Assembly (NCBI GenBank): GCA_022360015.1
Contig: JAKSDQ010000331.1
Location: forward strand, 59,925-123,924
Source of the DNA: Cytophagales bacterium
GTDB taxonomy: Bacteria > Bacteroidota > Bacteroidia > Cytophagales > Cyclobacteriaceae
Direction of reading: 5' to 3'
DNA: 64,000 nt
The position numbers were made by a program, and so were the translations under genes. Numbering within the stretch: position 1 is the first letter of the stretch; each line of letters begins with the position of its first letter. Positions 8,641 to 18,151 of the stretch are shown here, piece by piece. Under the pieces are notes generated by a model. That model was not told the DNA's origin, made no database searches, and saw nothing but the letters and a program-made list of their open reading frames with translations.

Positions 8641-9588
8641 TTAAATGCCAAATATCACTCCCATAGAAAAGGACAGATTTCTTAATGTCATGTTGTCAAG
8701 GATATCATAGCTTCCGGAAATGAGGGTGTTGTCTGTGAAACGGTTGTTTTCGTCCACAATATTATTCAGGCCGACCTTGTAATCGACACCGAGCTCAAAA
8801 TTAGCCGGTCCCAGGGATATGCTAATTCCCCCACCGGCAATAATGCCATATTGGGATTTTACGTACTGATCATCCATACCCAGCGTACTGGTGGCTCCAT
8901 TGAATTCTTCTGTGGCTCCTGATGCATTGTCCTGGCCAGTTACATCAACTTCTTTCAAAGCATTGAGTAACCTGCCATAAAATGCCCCTCCATGAACAAA
9001 AGGCCGGATGGGGGCATCGAGAATATCGTAACGAAGTAATAACGGGGCCTCCAGGTAATTCAGCGTTTGCTCATGCCTGAAAAAAAGAAACAGACTGTTG
9101 TTGTTGTTTTCAAAATCCATCCATGCATAGTTGCTCTCATAACCGTATTTATAAGAGGCAAAGGTAGGCTGCAAACTGACACTTAAGTTGTTGAAAAGTG
9201 TATATTTGGCTATAAAAGTTACCTGAAAACCTGTGTTTTCCGATGATTTATAGTATTCCTTTTCAGCCAGTGTATGCTCAGGTTCAATGGTATAACTGAA
9301 TACTGAAAACTGATCATCAGGTTTGGCCTGGGTAAGGTTCATGCCCCCCTTAATTCCAAAACCCCAACGGGTAGATCCGCCACCCGATGAAGCATCGCCG
9401 GCAAAACTTTCGAATTTTCTTTTATTGTTACGGTCTTTACTGTATATCCCACCTTTGATCAGCCCGGTTCTCTTGTTCATTTCCTGGCCATGTACATCAG
9501 CAACCAGGAGCATTAGAAACAAATAGGTGAAGATAATTTTGATGAAATGTATAAAAAGCTTCTTTTTCCTGTCGGTAGAAGTAGACAT
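8641..9588 (-). CDS. Outer-membrane beta-barrel protein (PorT-like family)
   Basis: About 315 residues from the ATG at 9588; an upstream TTG at 9612 is less likely. The hydrophobic signal region 'IIFTYLFLMLLVADVHGQ' is typical of secreted Bacteroidota proteins. The mature part alternates short hydrophobic strands: 'RWGFGIKGGMNLTQA', 'LSVSLQPTFASYKYGY', 'APLLLRYDI', 'YGIIAGGGISISLGPANFELG' and a final 'RNLSFSMGVIFGI', where the last aromatic or hydrophobic strand is the usual barrel end. Such proteins form 8-10 stranded barrels. The function is unknown. It precedes the lipoprotein gene in the same transcription direction, which suggests a two-gene operon. Confidence 0.75.
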   Translation of the reverse strand: MSTSTDRKKKLFIHFIKIIFTYLFLMLLVADVHGQEMNKRTGLIKGGIYSKDRNNKRKFESFAGDASSGGGSTRWGFGIKGGMNLTQAKPDDQFSVFSYTIEPEHTLAEKEYYKSSENTGFQVTFIAKYTLFNNLSVSLQPTFASYKYGYESNYAWMDFENNNNSLFLFFRHEQTLNYLEAPLLLRYDILDAPIRPFVHGGAFYGRLLNALKEVDVTGQDNASGATEEFNGATSTLGMDDQYVKSQYGIIAGGGISISLGPANFELGVDYKVGLNNIVDENNRFTDNTLISGSYDILDNMTLRNLSFSMGVIFGI

Positions 9589-9839
9589 TTTAGTTTTGGT
9601 TATTGTGGTCAATTAATTGATTAACGGTAAAAAACACCGCCCCATTTTAATATTGGTTTAAAACTTTTGCTGTAAATTGTAATTTTTCCTGCAATTATTT
9701 TGTGCTTGTAAATTGTTATTACTATATGCTCAAATTGCTTGAATAAAGAAATTTAAAAACATTCAATCACATTAATTTCATATTGAATTGCTTTAACTTA
9801 CATTGTAAGGTTTAATTTATTTTCAGCAAAGATAACGTC

Positions 9840-10169
9840 ATGATTCGTTGGTACAGAATATTTAAAAATTTGGATAATGCTAAGAAAGCAGTGCCATTGC
9901 ACCATATGCAGTTAATTATTGCCAAAGGGAGAAAGATTTGCCTAGCCCACAGTAACAGTGGCTTTCACGTAGTAGATGATTTTTGTCCTCATTTGGGGGA
10001 ATCGTTGAGTAAAGGTAATATTAATTTTTTAAATGAAATAATTTGTCCCTGGCATAGTTATAGATTTAATTTGAAGACCGGTGAAGAATGTCAGGGCCGG
10101 ACACCGAATCTAGCTGTTCACCAAATAAAATTCGACGATACGGGATTTTATGTGGGTATTAAAGATTGA
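9840..10169 (+). CDS. Small stand-alone Rieske [2Fe-2S] protein
   Basis: A 109-residue Rieske ferredoxin. The two cluster-binding boxes are clear: Cys49-Pro-His51 in 'FCPHLGESL' and Cys69-Pro-Trp-His72 in 'ICPWHSYRFN', the standard CxH and CxxH pair. It has no signal peptide or membrane segment, so it should be a soluble electron carrier, of the type used by ring-hydroxylating dioxygenases or nitrite reductase small subunits. No such partner enzyme is nearby. The gene stands alone with 140 bases of non-coding DNA before the next gene. Confidence 0.9.
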   Translation: MIRWYRIFKNLDNAKKAVPLHHMQLIIAKGRKICLAHSNSGFHVVDDFCPHLGESLSKGNINFLNEIICPWHSYRFNLKTGEECQGRTPNLAVHQIKFDDTGFYVGIKD

Positions 10170-10310
10170 TCTGCCCGACTTTTAAATGGGATTATTCAAG
10201 GAAATGGCAATAGCATAAATTTGCCGTTGGGAAAGGTAAGGCGGAGGATTTCCCGGACTTTTTATTGAGTAGGTATATTGATCGGGTCTTCAACAAATAA
10301 TTCATAAATT

Positions 10311-12230
10311 ATGAACAAAATGTATTTAATCACCTGTGCTGCCATTGCCTTATTTTTTGCCGGATGTGGTTTTAGTGGAAGTAAAGAAAACAATAATCGG
10401 AAAATGATAGAAAAACAGGACGTCACAGTCCATGATGTACATACTTATGCCAAGCCGGAAGAAGCGGTAGTGAAACATTTGGATTGGGAGGCGGAGGTTG
10501 ATTTTGAGCATAAAAGGATAAAAGCAAAAGCTTCTCTGACTATCGACAAAGCCGGAGATGCCAAATACATAATCCTGGACACCAAGGGTTTACGTATAGA
10601 AAAAGTTGCGCTGGACGACTCACCCCGGCAGGTGACATTTACCTTGGGCGACCGCGATCAATGGCTGGGTTCCCCGCTGATGATTAACCTTGAACCCAAT
10701 ACTTCGGTGGTACACGTCCACTACACTACAGGTGACTCAGCGGAAGCCTTACAATGGCTGGCCCCTCGACAGACCTCGGGAGGTAAATACCCATTTCTTT
10801 TTACGCAATCACAAGCCATACTGGCCAGAAGTTGGGTACCCATTCAGGACTCGCCGGGGATTCGTTTCACCTACACGGCAAAGGTGAAGGTTCCAAAGGA
10901 GCTAATGGCCTTGATGAGTGCTGAAAACCCGACCGAAAAATCGGCAGATGGTCTTTATTCGTTTACCATGAATCAGCCCATCCCGGCTTATCTGCTGGCT
11001 TTATCAGTCGGTGATCTTGCCTTTCAACCTATTAGTGATAGAACAGGTGTTTATGCGGAACATGCAGTGATAGATAAGGCGGTCTATGAGTTTGGGGAAT
11101 TGGAGGAGATGGTACAGGCTGCCGAGTCCTTGTATGGCCCTTATCGATGGGATCGTTATGATCTGTTGGTATTGCCCCCCAGCTTTCCATTCGGAGGCAT
11201 GGAAAATCCGCGGCTAACTTTTGCTACCCCGACTATTTTGGCAGGTGACAGATCCTTAACTTCCCTGGTAGCCCATGAGTTAGCCCATTCATGGTCGGGA
11301 AATCTGGTGACCAATGGAACCTGGAATGACTTCTGGCTCAATGAAGGGTTTACTGTGTATTTTGAACACAGGATTATGGAGAAATTGTATGGCCGGGATT
11401 ATTCTGAGATGCTGGCCTCACTGGCGATGCAGGATTTGAAAAAGGAAGTGGATGGGATGATCAAAGAGGGGAACGGGCCTGATACAAGACTTAAATTGGA
11501 TTTGGAGGGAAGAAATCCGGACGATGGAGTGACTTCCATCGCGTATGATAAAGGTTATTTCTTCCTGAGACAGCTTGAAGAAAGTACAGGCAGAGAGGTT
11601 TTTGATAGCTTTCTGAAAAAATACTTTACAGATAACGCCTTTAAGGTAATGACAACTGAAATGTTTGTTACTTACCTAAACGAACATCTAATCAGTAAAA
11701 ATGGGCTTAAGCCCATGGAAGATATATTCCGGCAATGGATTTACGAAGAAGGGTTACCTGAAGAAAAACCAGTGCCCCTGTCGGGCAGGTTTGACAGTGT
11801 TAACCAGGTGTTGGAACTTTGGACCGGAGGTGCGAAAATCAAAGATATCTTTCTGGATGATGGCGCAGGAGCTGATGGATGGAGTACTCACCAGTGGCTC
11901 CACTTTCTAAGGCATTTACCTGAAGGGTTGACCGTCGAACAGATGAAAACCCTGGATGAACACCTGCAATTCAGCGAGAGTGGTAATTCGGAAATACTGG
12001 CTGCCTGGTTTTCCCATGTGGTCAGGCACGAATATGAGCCTGGTTACAGCCAGTTGGAGCAGTTTCTGGTAAATACGGGCAGGCGCAAATTTTTAATGCC
12101 TTTGTATAGCGAAATGATTAAAACGGGGGATGGGAAAAAGCGAGCCCTTGAAATCTACAAGAAAGCCAGGCCCAACTACCATTTTGTTTCCACCAACTCC
12201 ATCGACGCTTTACTGAATGTTACCCCTTAA
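10311..12230 (+). CDS. M1 family zinc aminopeptidase, lipoprotein
   Basis: A 639-residue metallopeptidase of the M1 (leukotriene A4 hydrolase/aminopeptidase N) family. A lipobox 'FFAGCG' near residue 19 makes it a lipid-anchored envelope protein. The exopeptidase motif GGMEN lies at 295-299 and the zinc site HELAH at 322-326, with the third ligand Glu345 exactly 18 residues on ('NEGFTVYFEH'). The C-terminal helical domain resembles the leukotriene A4 hydrolase C-domain. It should remove N-terminal residues from peptides at the cell surface or in the periplasm. It is monocistronic by spacing. Confidence 0.93.
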   Translation: MNKMYLITCAAIALFFAGCGFSGSKENNNRKMIEKQDVTVHDVHTYAKPEEAVVKHLDWEAEVDFEHKRIKAKASLTIDKAGDAKYIILDTKGLRIEKVALDDSPRQVTFTLGDRDQWLGSPLMINLEPNTSVVHVHYTTGDSAEALQWLAPRQTSGGKYPFLFTQSQAILARSWVPIQDSPGIRFTYTAKVKVPKELMALMSAENPTEKSADGLYSFTMNQPIPAYLLALSVGDLAFQPISDRTGVYAEHAVIDKAVYEFGELEEMVQAAESLYGPYRWDRYDLLVLPPSFPFGGMENPRLTFATPTILAGDRSLTSLVAHELAHSWSGNLVTNGTWNDFWLNEGFTVYFEHRIMEKLYGRDYSEMLASLAMQDLKKEVDGMIKEGNGPDTRLKLDLEGRNPDDGVTSIAYDKGYFFLRQLEESTGREVFDSFLKKYFTDNAFKVMTTEMFVTYLNEHLISKNGLKPMEDIFRQWIYEEGLPEEKPVPLSGRFDSVNQVLELWTGGAKIKDIFLDDGAGADGWSTHQWLHFLRHLPEGLTVEQMKTLDEHLQFSESGNSEILAAWFSHVVRHEYEPGYSQLEQFLVNTGRRKFLMPLYSEMIKTGDGKKRALEIYKKARPNYHFVSTNSIDALLNVTP

Positions 12231-12531
12231 CCGGGTTCAGGCTAAGCAACCACATCCACTTGTACCCCCCGTCTCTGAAAACCACAATCGAACGTAGCTA
12301 TTGCACAACACTTTGGACAACTTTATCTTTGTGTCTTGGTGCCTTTGTGGTTAACCATTATTCACCACGGAGGCACCAAGACACAGAGATTTTCGCCTGT
12401 AAAATAAAAATACAAGCACATTCTTAAGTTTTTCAACACCCACAAGACCCTTCCGCCCAGTTAAAAATTAAGCAATGCCATAGACACCAAACTACAAAGC
12501 CCCACACCCACACTTCACACCCACACTCTAT
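12231..12531. other. 301-base non-coding gap with repeat remnants
   Basis: The gap between the M1 peptidase and a minus-strand hypothetical gene holds no credible gene. It contains the second dispersed hairpin repeat (about 12328-12387) and, just before it, a fragment CGTAGCTATTGCACAAC at 12293-12309 that matches, with one change, part of the left arm of the inverted-repeat element at 27.47 kb. The last 120 bases are unremarkable. Confidence 0.6.
12328..12387. repeat. Dispersed hairpin repeat, copy 2
   Basis: Perfect 14-base inverted arms GTGTCTTGGTGCCT (12331-12344) and their complement (12371-12384), with imperfect extension to about 24 bases per side, surround a 26-base spacer. The core is the same as at 2.05-2.19 kb and 52.75-52.82 kb. 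Confidence 0.85.
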
Positions 12532-13221
12532 TCATCCTTTGATTTCATTCATATAATCCATTTGAAAGCCAACCTTTTTGCCATTACCCATAGGTTTTTC
12601 ATTTTTCATCTTCTGCTTGAGGTTGGTATTCCGAATTTCCGGGTAGCTCGATCCCATTAAATCCATGTCTATGGCGGTGAAAATACATTTTTCTATGAGC
12701 AATTTCAGCCAATCATCCGATATTACGTTATTGACGATATCTGTGAAAAGAAAGCTTAACTGTTGCGTGCCTTCTACGAAAAAGTGCTTTTCGCAGTTTA
12801 CGATTAACCGGGCGATCAGGTAACCGGGGTCGTCGAGGCGGTTATATTTAATAGTATCAGCTAAAAAGTTATAAACCATTATCTGACCAAAGTATTTTCG
12901 TTCTGCTTTTTCTTTAATGTAATCACTTTTCATCACCTCATATTCATCATTGAAAGTGACTACATTGGTAGCCAGGGTAAATATCAGCATATCACTGCCC
13001 GCCTTCAACTGAAATTCATATTCGTTTTTTTTAATAAGCTTTACGTCAATACTTTTATCGACCTTAACGATTTTGTCTTTTAGTTGGGTTGTAATAGTTT
13101 CGGCTTCTGATTTGAGTTTTTTAAAAACTTCCTGAACTGCCCGAAAAGCATTTTGCTTGACACAGGCTTTGGTTTTGAGTTTTTCAAAAATTTGTTCAAG
13201 TGCTTCTTCCTGACTTTGCAT
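12532..13221 (-). CDS. Conserved hypothetical protein, soluble alpha/beta
   Basis: A 229-residue protein without signal peptide or membrane segments. The first 65 residues are rich in Lys/Glu and likely helical ('AFRAVQEVFKKLKSEAET'), then alternating strands follow ('YEFQLKAGSDMLIFTLATNVVTF'), then a mainly helical C-terminal half with a basic tail. No catalytic motif is visible and I do not recognise a family. It lies directly downstream (86 bases) of infB on the same strand and could be read through from the rimP-nusA-infB operon. Confidence 0.65.
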   Translation of the reverse strand: MQSQEEALEQIFEKLKTKACVKQNAFRAVQEVFKKLKSEAETITTQLKDKIVKVDKSIDVKLIKKNEYEFQLKAGSDMLIFTLATNVVTFNDEYEVMKSDYIKEKAERKYFGQIMVYNFLADTIKYNRLDDPGYLIARLIVNCEKHFFVEGTQQLSFLFTDIVNNVISDDWLKLLIEKCIFTAIDMDLMGSSYPEIRNTNLKQKMKNEKPMGNGKKVGFQMDYMNEIKG

Positions 13222-13307
13222 ATATTTTGAAGATTTGTCGCGTAGATAAGCAGGGCGAAGGGAATAAGGGAGCAGAAGTTCCGGAGGTTTTATTTATGGC
13301 CGGCCGG

Positions 13308-16166
13308 CTATAGAGTTCTTTTCACCTCTTTTTCTTCAAATCCTTCGATGACGTCACCCACCTTAATGTCATTGAAGTTTTTGATACTGACACCACATTC
13401 ATAGCCAGACTTTACTTCATTTACATCATCTTTGAACCGCTTAAGCTGATCAATATCACCGGTATAAACCACAATACCGTCCCTGACTAATCTGATTTGA
13501 TTATTTCTTTTTATATTACCGTCGGTAACATAACATCCCGCTACGGTACCTACTTTGGATATTTTGAAGACTTCCCTTACTTCAATGTTACCGGTTATCA
13601 CCTCTTCGACTTTAGGAGCCAGTAGTCCCTCCATCGCATCTTTTACGTCATTAATGGCATCATAGATGACAGAATACAACCTTATCTCAATTTCTTCAGT
13701 CTCAGCTAACCGGCGGGCACCATTTGAGGGCCGAACCTGAAACCCCACGATTACCGCATCAGATGCAGAGGCTAATAACACATCGGATTCGGAGATTTGT
13801 CCTACTCCTTTGTGTATGATACTCACCTGTACTTCTTCTGTAGAAAGTTTTAACAGGGAATCGGACAAGGCTTCAACCGATCCATCCACATCACCTTTAA
13901 CAATGACATTCAGCTCTTTGAAGCTTCCGATGGCAAGACGGCGGCCAATTTCATCCAGTGTGATATGCTTTTTGGTACGGATACTTTGTTCTCTGGCAAT
14001 TTGTTCCCTTTTGTTGGCAATTTCACGGGCTTCACGTTCAGTTTCCATGCCGTTGAGAATATCTCCGGCCTGCGGTGCCCCGTCGAAGCCAAGAAGTTGC
14101 ACTGGTGTCGAGGGGCCTGCAATCTGAATCCGGTTGCCCCGGTGATCAAACATGGCCTTAACCCTGCCATAGTATGCCCCGGCCAGAATAATATCGCCGA
14201 CATGGAGTTTGCCTTGTTGCACCAATACGGTGGTGACATAACCACGCCCTTTGTCAAGTGTAGCTTCGATAACGGTGCCGATAGCATTTTTTTCAGGGTT
14301 GGCTTTAAGTTCCAGCAGTTCTGCCTCCAGCAATACCTTTTCCAGCAGATCGTTTACACACTGACCGGTTTTAGCCGATATTTCCTGGCATTGATATTTT
14401 CCACCCCAATCTTCTACCAGTATATTGAAGTTTGAAAGTTCTTCTTTGATCTTGTCGGAATTGGCGTTGGGTTTGTCGATTTTATTAATGGCGATTACAA
14501 TGGGCACTCCCGCTACTTGTGCGTGGTTGATAGCTTCTTTTGTCTGGGGCATTACGCTGTCATCTGCAGCAACTACGATAATAACCACGTCGGTAACCTT
14601 GGCTCCTCTTGCCCGCATGGCCGTGAAAGCTTCGTGCCCCGGAGTATCCAGAAAAGCAATGCGCTTTTCACTTTCGGTAACCACATCGTAGGCGCCAATA
14701 TGCTGGGTTATACCTCCTGCCTCGCCTTCGGTAACCTTTGAACTTCTTATATAATCCAGCAATGATGTTTTGCCATGGTCGACATGACCCATAATAGTAA
14801 CAATCGGTGCTCTCTCTATCAGATCTTCCTCGTTATCCTCCTCAAGCACTACGTCAACCTCTTCATCTGTGGTAGTAAAATCAACGTTGAAGCCGAATTC
14901 ATCAGCTATAAATGTAATGGATTCGGCATCCAGCCTCTGATTAATGGACACAAACATTCCCATACTCATACAAGTGGAAATGACTTCGTTGACCGACACA
15001 TTCATCAGCGTGGCCAGATCATTGGCAGATATGAATTCGGTGACTTTTAAAACCTTTGATTCTTCCTGGGCCTGCAGCATTTTTTCTTCCTTAGCTTCGG
15101 CAATAGCAGACCTTTTTTCCTTTCTGTACTTGGCCCTGCTTGCCCGGCCAGACTCTTTACCTGTGCCACTCAGCTTGGCCAATGTGGCTTTAATCTTTTC
15201 CTGTATTTCCTTATCGGAAGGATCCTCTTTTGTGATTCTTTTTCTTTCTACATCCTTACCTTTGAACCTGCCGCCACTATGCTGACCTTGATGTTTGGGT
15301 TTACCTTTGGAAGCGGTGTTGCTGACGGTGACCCTCTTTCTGGGTCTTTTCTTTTTTGCCTTCTCCTTTTCTTCATCCGAAGAGGCTACGGGTTGATCTT
15401 TTTTCTTGGACTTTTCCGATGGCAGATCGATTTTGCCTACAACCTTTAGTCCTTTTAAGGTGTCGGCTTTTGCTTTGATAACTTTCAATTCCTCTTCATC
15501 TAAATTCTCCTGGGCCGGCTTTTGTTCTGCCTCAGTTGCTTTAACTTCAGCTTCGGCTTGTTCTTCGTCCGTTCCGGATGTGGTTTCTTCATGGCCGGCC
15601 TCTTCTTTCAGGTCAGCCGGCACCTCTTCTGTTCCTTCCGTCACTGATTCCACTGCTGGTTTTTTTTCTGTCTCTGCTTCTGTCTCCTCCGCTTTTTGCC
15701 CTTCCAGATCAATTTTACCTACTACCTTTATTCCTTTTAATTTCGGAGAAGAGGTTAATTGCTCTTCTTTTTCTTCCGGTTCCTTTGCCGGTGGTGAAGG
15801 CGGCACCTCTTTCTCTTTTTCTTCAGTGGCAGTATTACTATTACTGGTAGCCTCTACAGAGGAGATGCCTTTTATGAAGATCTCCTCTTCCTCTTCTTTT
15901 CCGACTACTTCTTCCGAATGATCCTGATCAATGACAAAGTTGTCGGCATGCTTTTTACCAATGGTGAGACCTGAAGCTTCTTCCCTGTCCATAGCCGATG
16001 ACTCAAATTCCTTGGCCAGCATGTTAAACTGCTCCATGGAAATCTTTGCATTAGGGCTATTTTCTACTTCAAAGCCTTTATCCTCGAGCGCCTCAATGAT
16101 GGTATTTTTACCGACATTGAGCTTTCTCGCTACCTGACTAAGCCTCATCATTTTTTCATCTGCCAT
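13308..16166 (-). CDS. infB: Translation initiation factor IF-2
   Basis: A 952-residue GTPase that brings initiator tRNA to the 30S subunit. The ATG at 16166 is preferred over a TTG six bases earlier. An N-terminal IF2_N helix-turn-helix (residues about 5-50) is followed by a long charged, low-complexity linker, and a second IF2_N unit ('[12 protein letters not shown]') precedes the G domain. G motifs are plain: GHVDHGKT near residue 458, 'DTPGHEAF' and 'NKID'. Domains II, III and IV-2 follow ('GGSV'-like '[15 protein letters not shown]'). The linker contains a duplicated segment [12 protein letters not shown]. It is the last gene of the rimP-nusA-infB operon. Confidence 0.98.
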   Translation of the reverse strand: MADEKMMRLSQVARKLNVGKNTIIEALEDKGFEVENSPNAKISMEQFNMLAKEFESSAMDREEASGLTIGKKHADNFVIDQDHSEEVVGKEEEEEIFIKGISSVEATSNSNTATEEKEKEVPPSPPAKEPEEKEEQLTSSPKLKGIKVVGKIDLEGQKAEETEAETEKKPAVESVTEGTEEVPADLKEEAGHEETTSGTDEEQAEAEVKATEAEQKPAQENLDEEELKVIKAKADTLKGLKVVGKIDLPSEKSKKKDQPVASSDEEKEKAKKKRPRKRVTVSNTASKGKPKHQGQHSGGRFKGKDVERKRITKEDPSDKEIQEKIKATLAKLSGTGKESGRASRAKYRKEKRSAIAEAKEEKMLQAQEESKVLKVTEFISANDLATLMNVSVNEVISTCMSMGMFVSINQRLDAESITFIADEFGFNVDFTTTDEEVDVVLEEDNEEDLIERAPIVTIMGHVDHGKTSLLDYIRSSKVTEGEAGGITQHIGAYDVVTESEKRIAFLDTPGHEAFTAMRARGAKVTDVVIIVVAADDSVMPQTKEAINHAQVAGVPIVIAINKIDKPNANSDKIKEELSNFNILVEDWGGKYQCQEISAKTGQCVNDLLEKVLLEAELLELKANPEKNAIGTVIEATLDKGRGYVTTVLVQQGKLHVGDIILAGAYYGRVKAMFDHRGNRIQIAGPSTPVQLLGFDGAPQAGDILNGMETEREAREIANKREQIAREQSIRTKKHITLDEIGRRLAIGSFKELNVIVKGDVDGSVEALSDSLLKLSTEEVQVSIIHKGVGQISESDVLLASASDAVIVGFQVRPSNGARRLAETEEIEIRLYSVIYDAINDVKDAMEGLLAPKVEEVITGNIEVREVFKISKVGTVAGCYVTDGNIKRNNQIRLVRDGIVVYTGDIDQLKRFKDDVNEVKSGYECGVSIKNFNDIKVGDVIEGFEEKEVKRTL

Positions 16167-16209
16167 AATCAAATATGCCTTTTTTTTCTGATTTTAAAAA
16201 ATTTATAAA

Positions 16210-17451
16210 TTATTCGAATTCCTGATTTAAAATTTTGATAACATCTTCAATGGTTTCTTCTTCCAGATCCGTTCTCCTGGTCAAATCATCCATTGACAGC
16301 GCCAGAACGCTCTTAGCTGTATCCAGTCCGGTCTTCTTAAATTCGTCGATGACCCAGGCATCTATTTCATCTGAAAACTCTTCCAATACCACATCCTCTT
16401 CTTCATATTCATCCAACTCGCGGAAGACGTCAATTTCAAAACCCACCAGTTTACTGGCCAGTTTAATGTTCTGTCCTCCCTTGCCAATGGCCAGTGACAC
16501 CTGATCCGGTTTGAGGTAGACAGAAACCCTTTTATCTTCTGCATCGATCTTTAAACTACTAATCTTTGCCGGGCTCAGCGAACGTGAAATATAAAGGTCC
16601 ATGTTATCGGTAAAATTGATAACGTCTATATTTTCATTTTGCAACTCCCTGACGATGCTATGTATTCTGGAGCCTTTCATCCCAACACAGGCACCTACCG
16701 GATCGATGCGGTCATCGTAGGATTCGACAGCCACTTTGGCGCGTTCACCTGGTTCTCTCACGACCTTTTTGATGGTAATCAAACCATCATATACTTCCGG
16801 TACCTCGCTTTCAAACAGTCTTTCAAGAAAAACAGGTGACGTTCTGGACAGAATGATCCGGGGGTTGCCATTCATCATTTCCACCCTATGCACAATAGCC
16901 CTCACCGACTCCCCCTTTCTGTACCGGTCTTTATGTATTTGTTCAGGTTTAGGCAGGATGACTTCATTGCCTTCAGCGTCTATTAAAAGTACTTCCTTGC
17001 TTAGAATCTGATATACTTCGGCCAGGATGATTTCCCCCACAAGTTCTTTATACCGGTTAAAAAGATTGTCTTTTTCCAGATCCTTGATTTTCTGAATAAG
17101 TGTTTGCCTGGCGGTCATCACGGCCCTGCGCCCAAAGTCCTCCAACTTGACCTCTTCGGCCACTTCCTCGCCAATTTCAAAATCCGGCTCTATTCTACGG
17201 GCATCAGACAGACTGATTTTATCATAATCCCAGATGTCTTCCGAGTTATCATCGACAATTTCCCTGAATCGCCAGATTTCCAAATCCCCCTTGTCAGCAT
17301 TGATGATGATGTCGAAGTTGTCGTCGGTTTCAAATTTCCTTCGGATCATCGTTCTGAAAACATCCTCAAGTATCCGAATCATGGTTGGTCTGTCAATGTT
17401 CTTGTTTTTGGCAAACTCAGCAAAATTCTCTATTAAAGTTCCTGCATCCAT
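16210..17451 (-). CDS. nusA: Transcription termination/antitermination factor NusA
   Basis: A 413-residue protein binding RNA polymerase and nascent RNA. The N-terminal domain (to about 130) is followed by an S1 domain ('YRKGESVRAIVHRVE', about 135-200), two KH domains ('GACVGMKGSRIHSIVREL' and 'LAIGKGGQNIKLASKLVG' with the GxxG loops) and a short helical C-terminus. It lacks the two acidic repeats of the 495-residue E. coli protein, as is usual outside Proteobacteria. It starts 5 bases after the rimP stop and is followed by infB after 43 bases. Confidence 0.97.
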   Translation of the reverse strand: MDAGTLIENFAEFAKNKNIDRPTMIRILEDVFRTMIRRKFETDDNFDIIINADKGDLEIWRFREIVDDNSEDIWDYDKISLSDARRIEPDFEIGEEVAEEVKLEDFGRRAVMTARQTLIQKIKDLEKDNLFNRYKELVGEIILAEVYQILSKEVLLIDAEGNEVILPKPEQIHKDRYRKGESVRAIVHRVEMMNGNPRIILSRTSPVFLERLFESEVPEVYDGLITIKKVVREPGERAKVAVESYDDRIDPVGACVGMKGSRIHSIVRELQNENIDVINFTDNMDLYISRSLSPAKISSLKIDAEDKRVSVYLKPDQVSLAIGKGGQNIKLASKLVGFEIDVFRELDEYEEEDVVLEEFSDEIDAWVIDEFKKTGLDTAKSVLALSMDDLTRRTDLEEETIEDVIKILNQEFE

Positions 17452-17456
17452 TTTTT

Positions 17457-17927
17457 TTACTTAAATGAGACTAAAACATTTGTTTTTTTAATATCAGAAA
17501 AATTGATCTCGGTTTCGACATATGCTATTTTTCTGCTTTTCCCTTTTTGTTCTGTATTAACAACAATCGAATGGTCACCTACCTGTACTAGTTTCCCTGT
17601 TTTTTCATTGTTGTCATTTAACAAAACCCTTAATCTTCTTCCTATATTTTTCAAATACTGCCTCCTGAATTTTAGCGGGTAATCCAGGCCCGGAGAAGAG
17701 ACTTCCAAGGTGAAAGCATCTTGAACCAGTTCCTTTTCCTCAATAACTTCTCCTATTCTGCGGCTTAACTTTGCACACTGATCGATGTTTAATCCGTCAT
17801 CGCTGTCGATCAGCACTTTCACCTTTTTAGGCCCTTTGTCAGCAGAAATGTCAATATTTACTAAAAATAAGGACTCATTATCAAGATTATCCAAAACTAT
17901 TTTTTCTAATTCCCGTCTAATTTCCAT
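17457..17927 (-). CDS. rimP: Ribosome maturation factor RimP
   Basis: A 156-residue 30S assembly factor. The N-terminal alpha/beta domain has the family signature ('KKVKVLIDSDDGLNIDQCAKLSRRI' region, 'LEVSSPGLDYPLKFRRQY'), and the C-terminal Sm-like domain follows ('RRLRVLL'). It is the first gene of the rimP-nusA-infB operon, the order found in most bacteria. A GC-rich hairpin lies in the leader about 30 bases upstream. Confidence 0.96.
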   Translation of the reverse strand: MEIRRELEKIVLDNLDNESLFLVNIDISADKGPKKVKVLIDSDDGLNIDQCAKLSRRIGEVIEEKELVQDAFTLEVSSPGLDYPLKFRRQYLKNIGRRLRVLLNDNNEKTGKLVQVGDHSIVVNTEQKGKSRKIAYVETEINFSDIKKTNVLVSFK

Positions 17928-17956
17928 TAAAACAGTTTATTTTTCTCATATGAAAA

Positions 17957-17976
17957 GAGGGGACTAAAGTCCCCTC
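17957..17976 (-). promoter_or_regulatory. Leader hairpin upstream of rimP (possible attenuator)
   Basis: A perfect 9-base stem, GAGGGGACT and its complement with a 2-base loop, sits 30 bases before the rimP start. On the transcribed minus strand it is followed directly by TTTT, the form of an intrinsic terminator. It lies inside the leader if the operon promoter is upstream of about 17980. It could alternatively be the end of an upstream transcript, but no minus-strand gene precedes it. Confidence 0.45.
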
Positions 17977-18151
17977 ATACTGCTTAATTTCGGTTTCTAA
18001 AGCAAAGTTAAGGTAAAAATACATTAATTCAAACAATTCACTAATTTGCAATCAGTTAACCTAAGACCCTGTCATTTATTCAAGTGCAAATCAGGATATT
18101 TGCCGGAACGATATTTAAACTGTTTGCCGACTATTTTACTAAATTTGCCCC

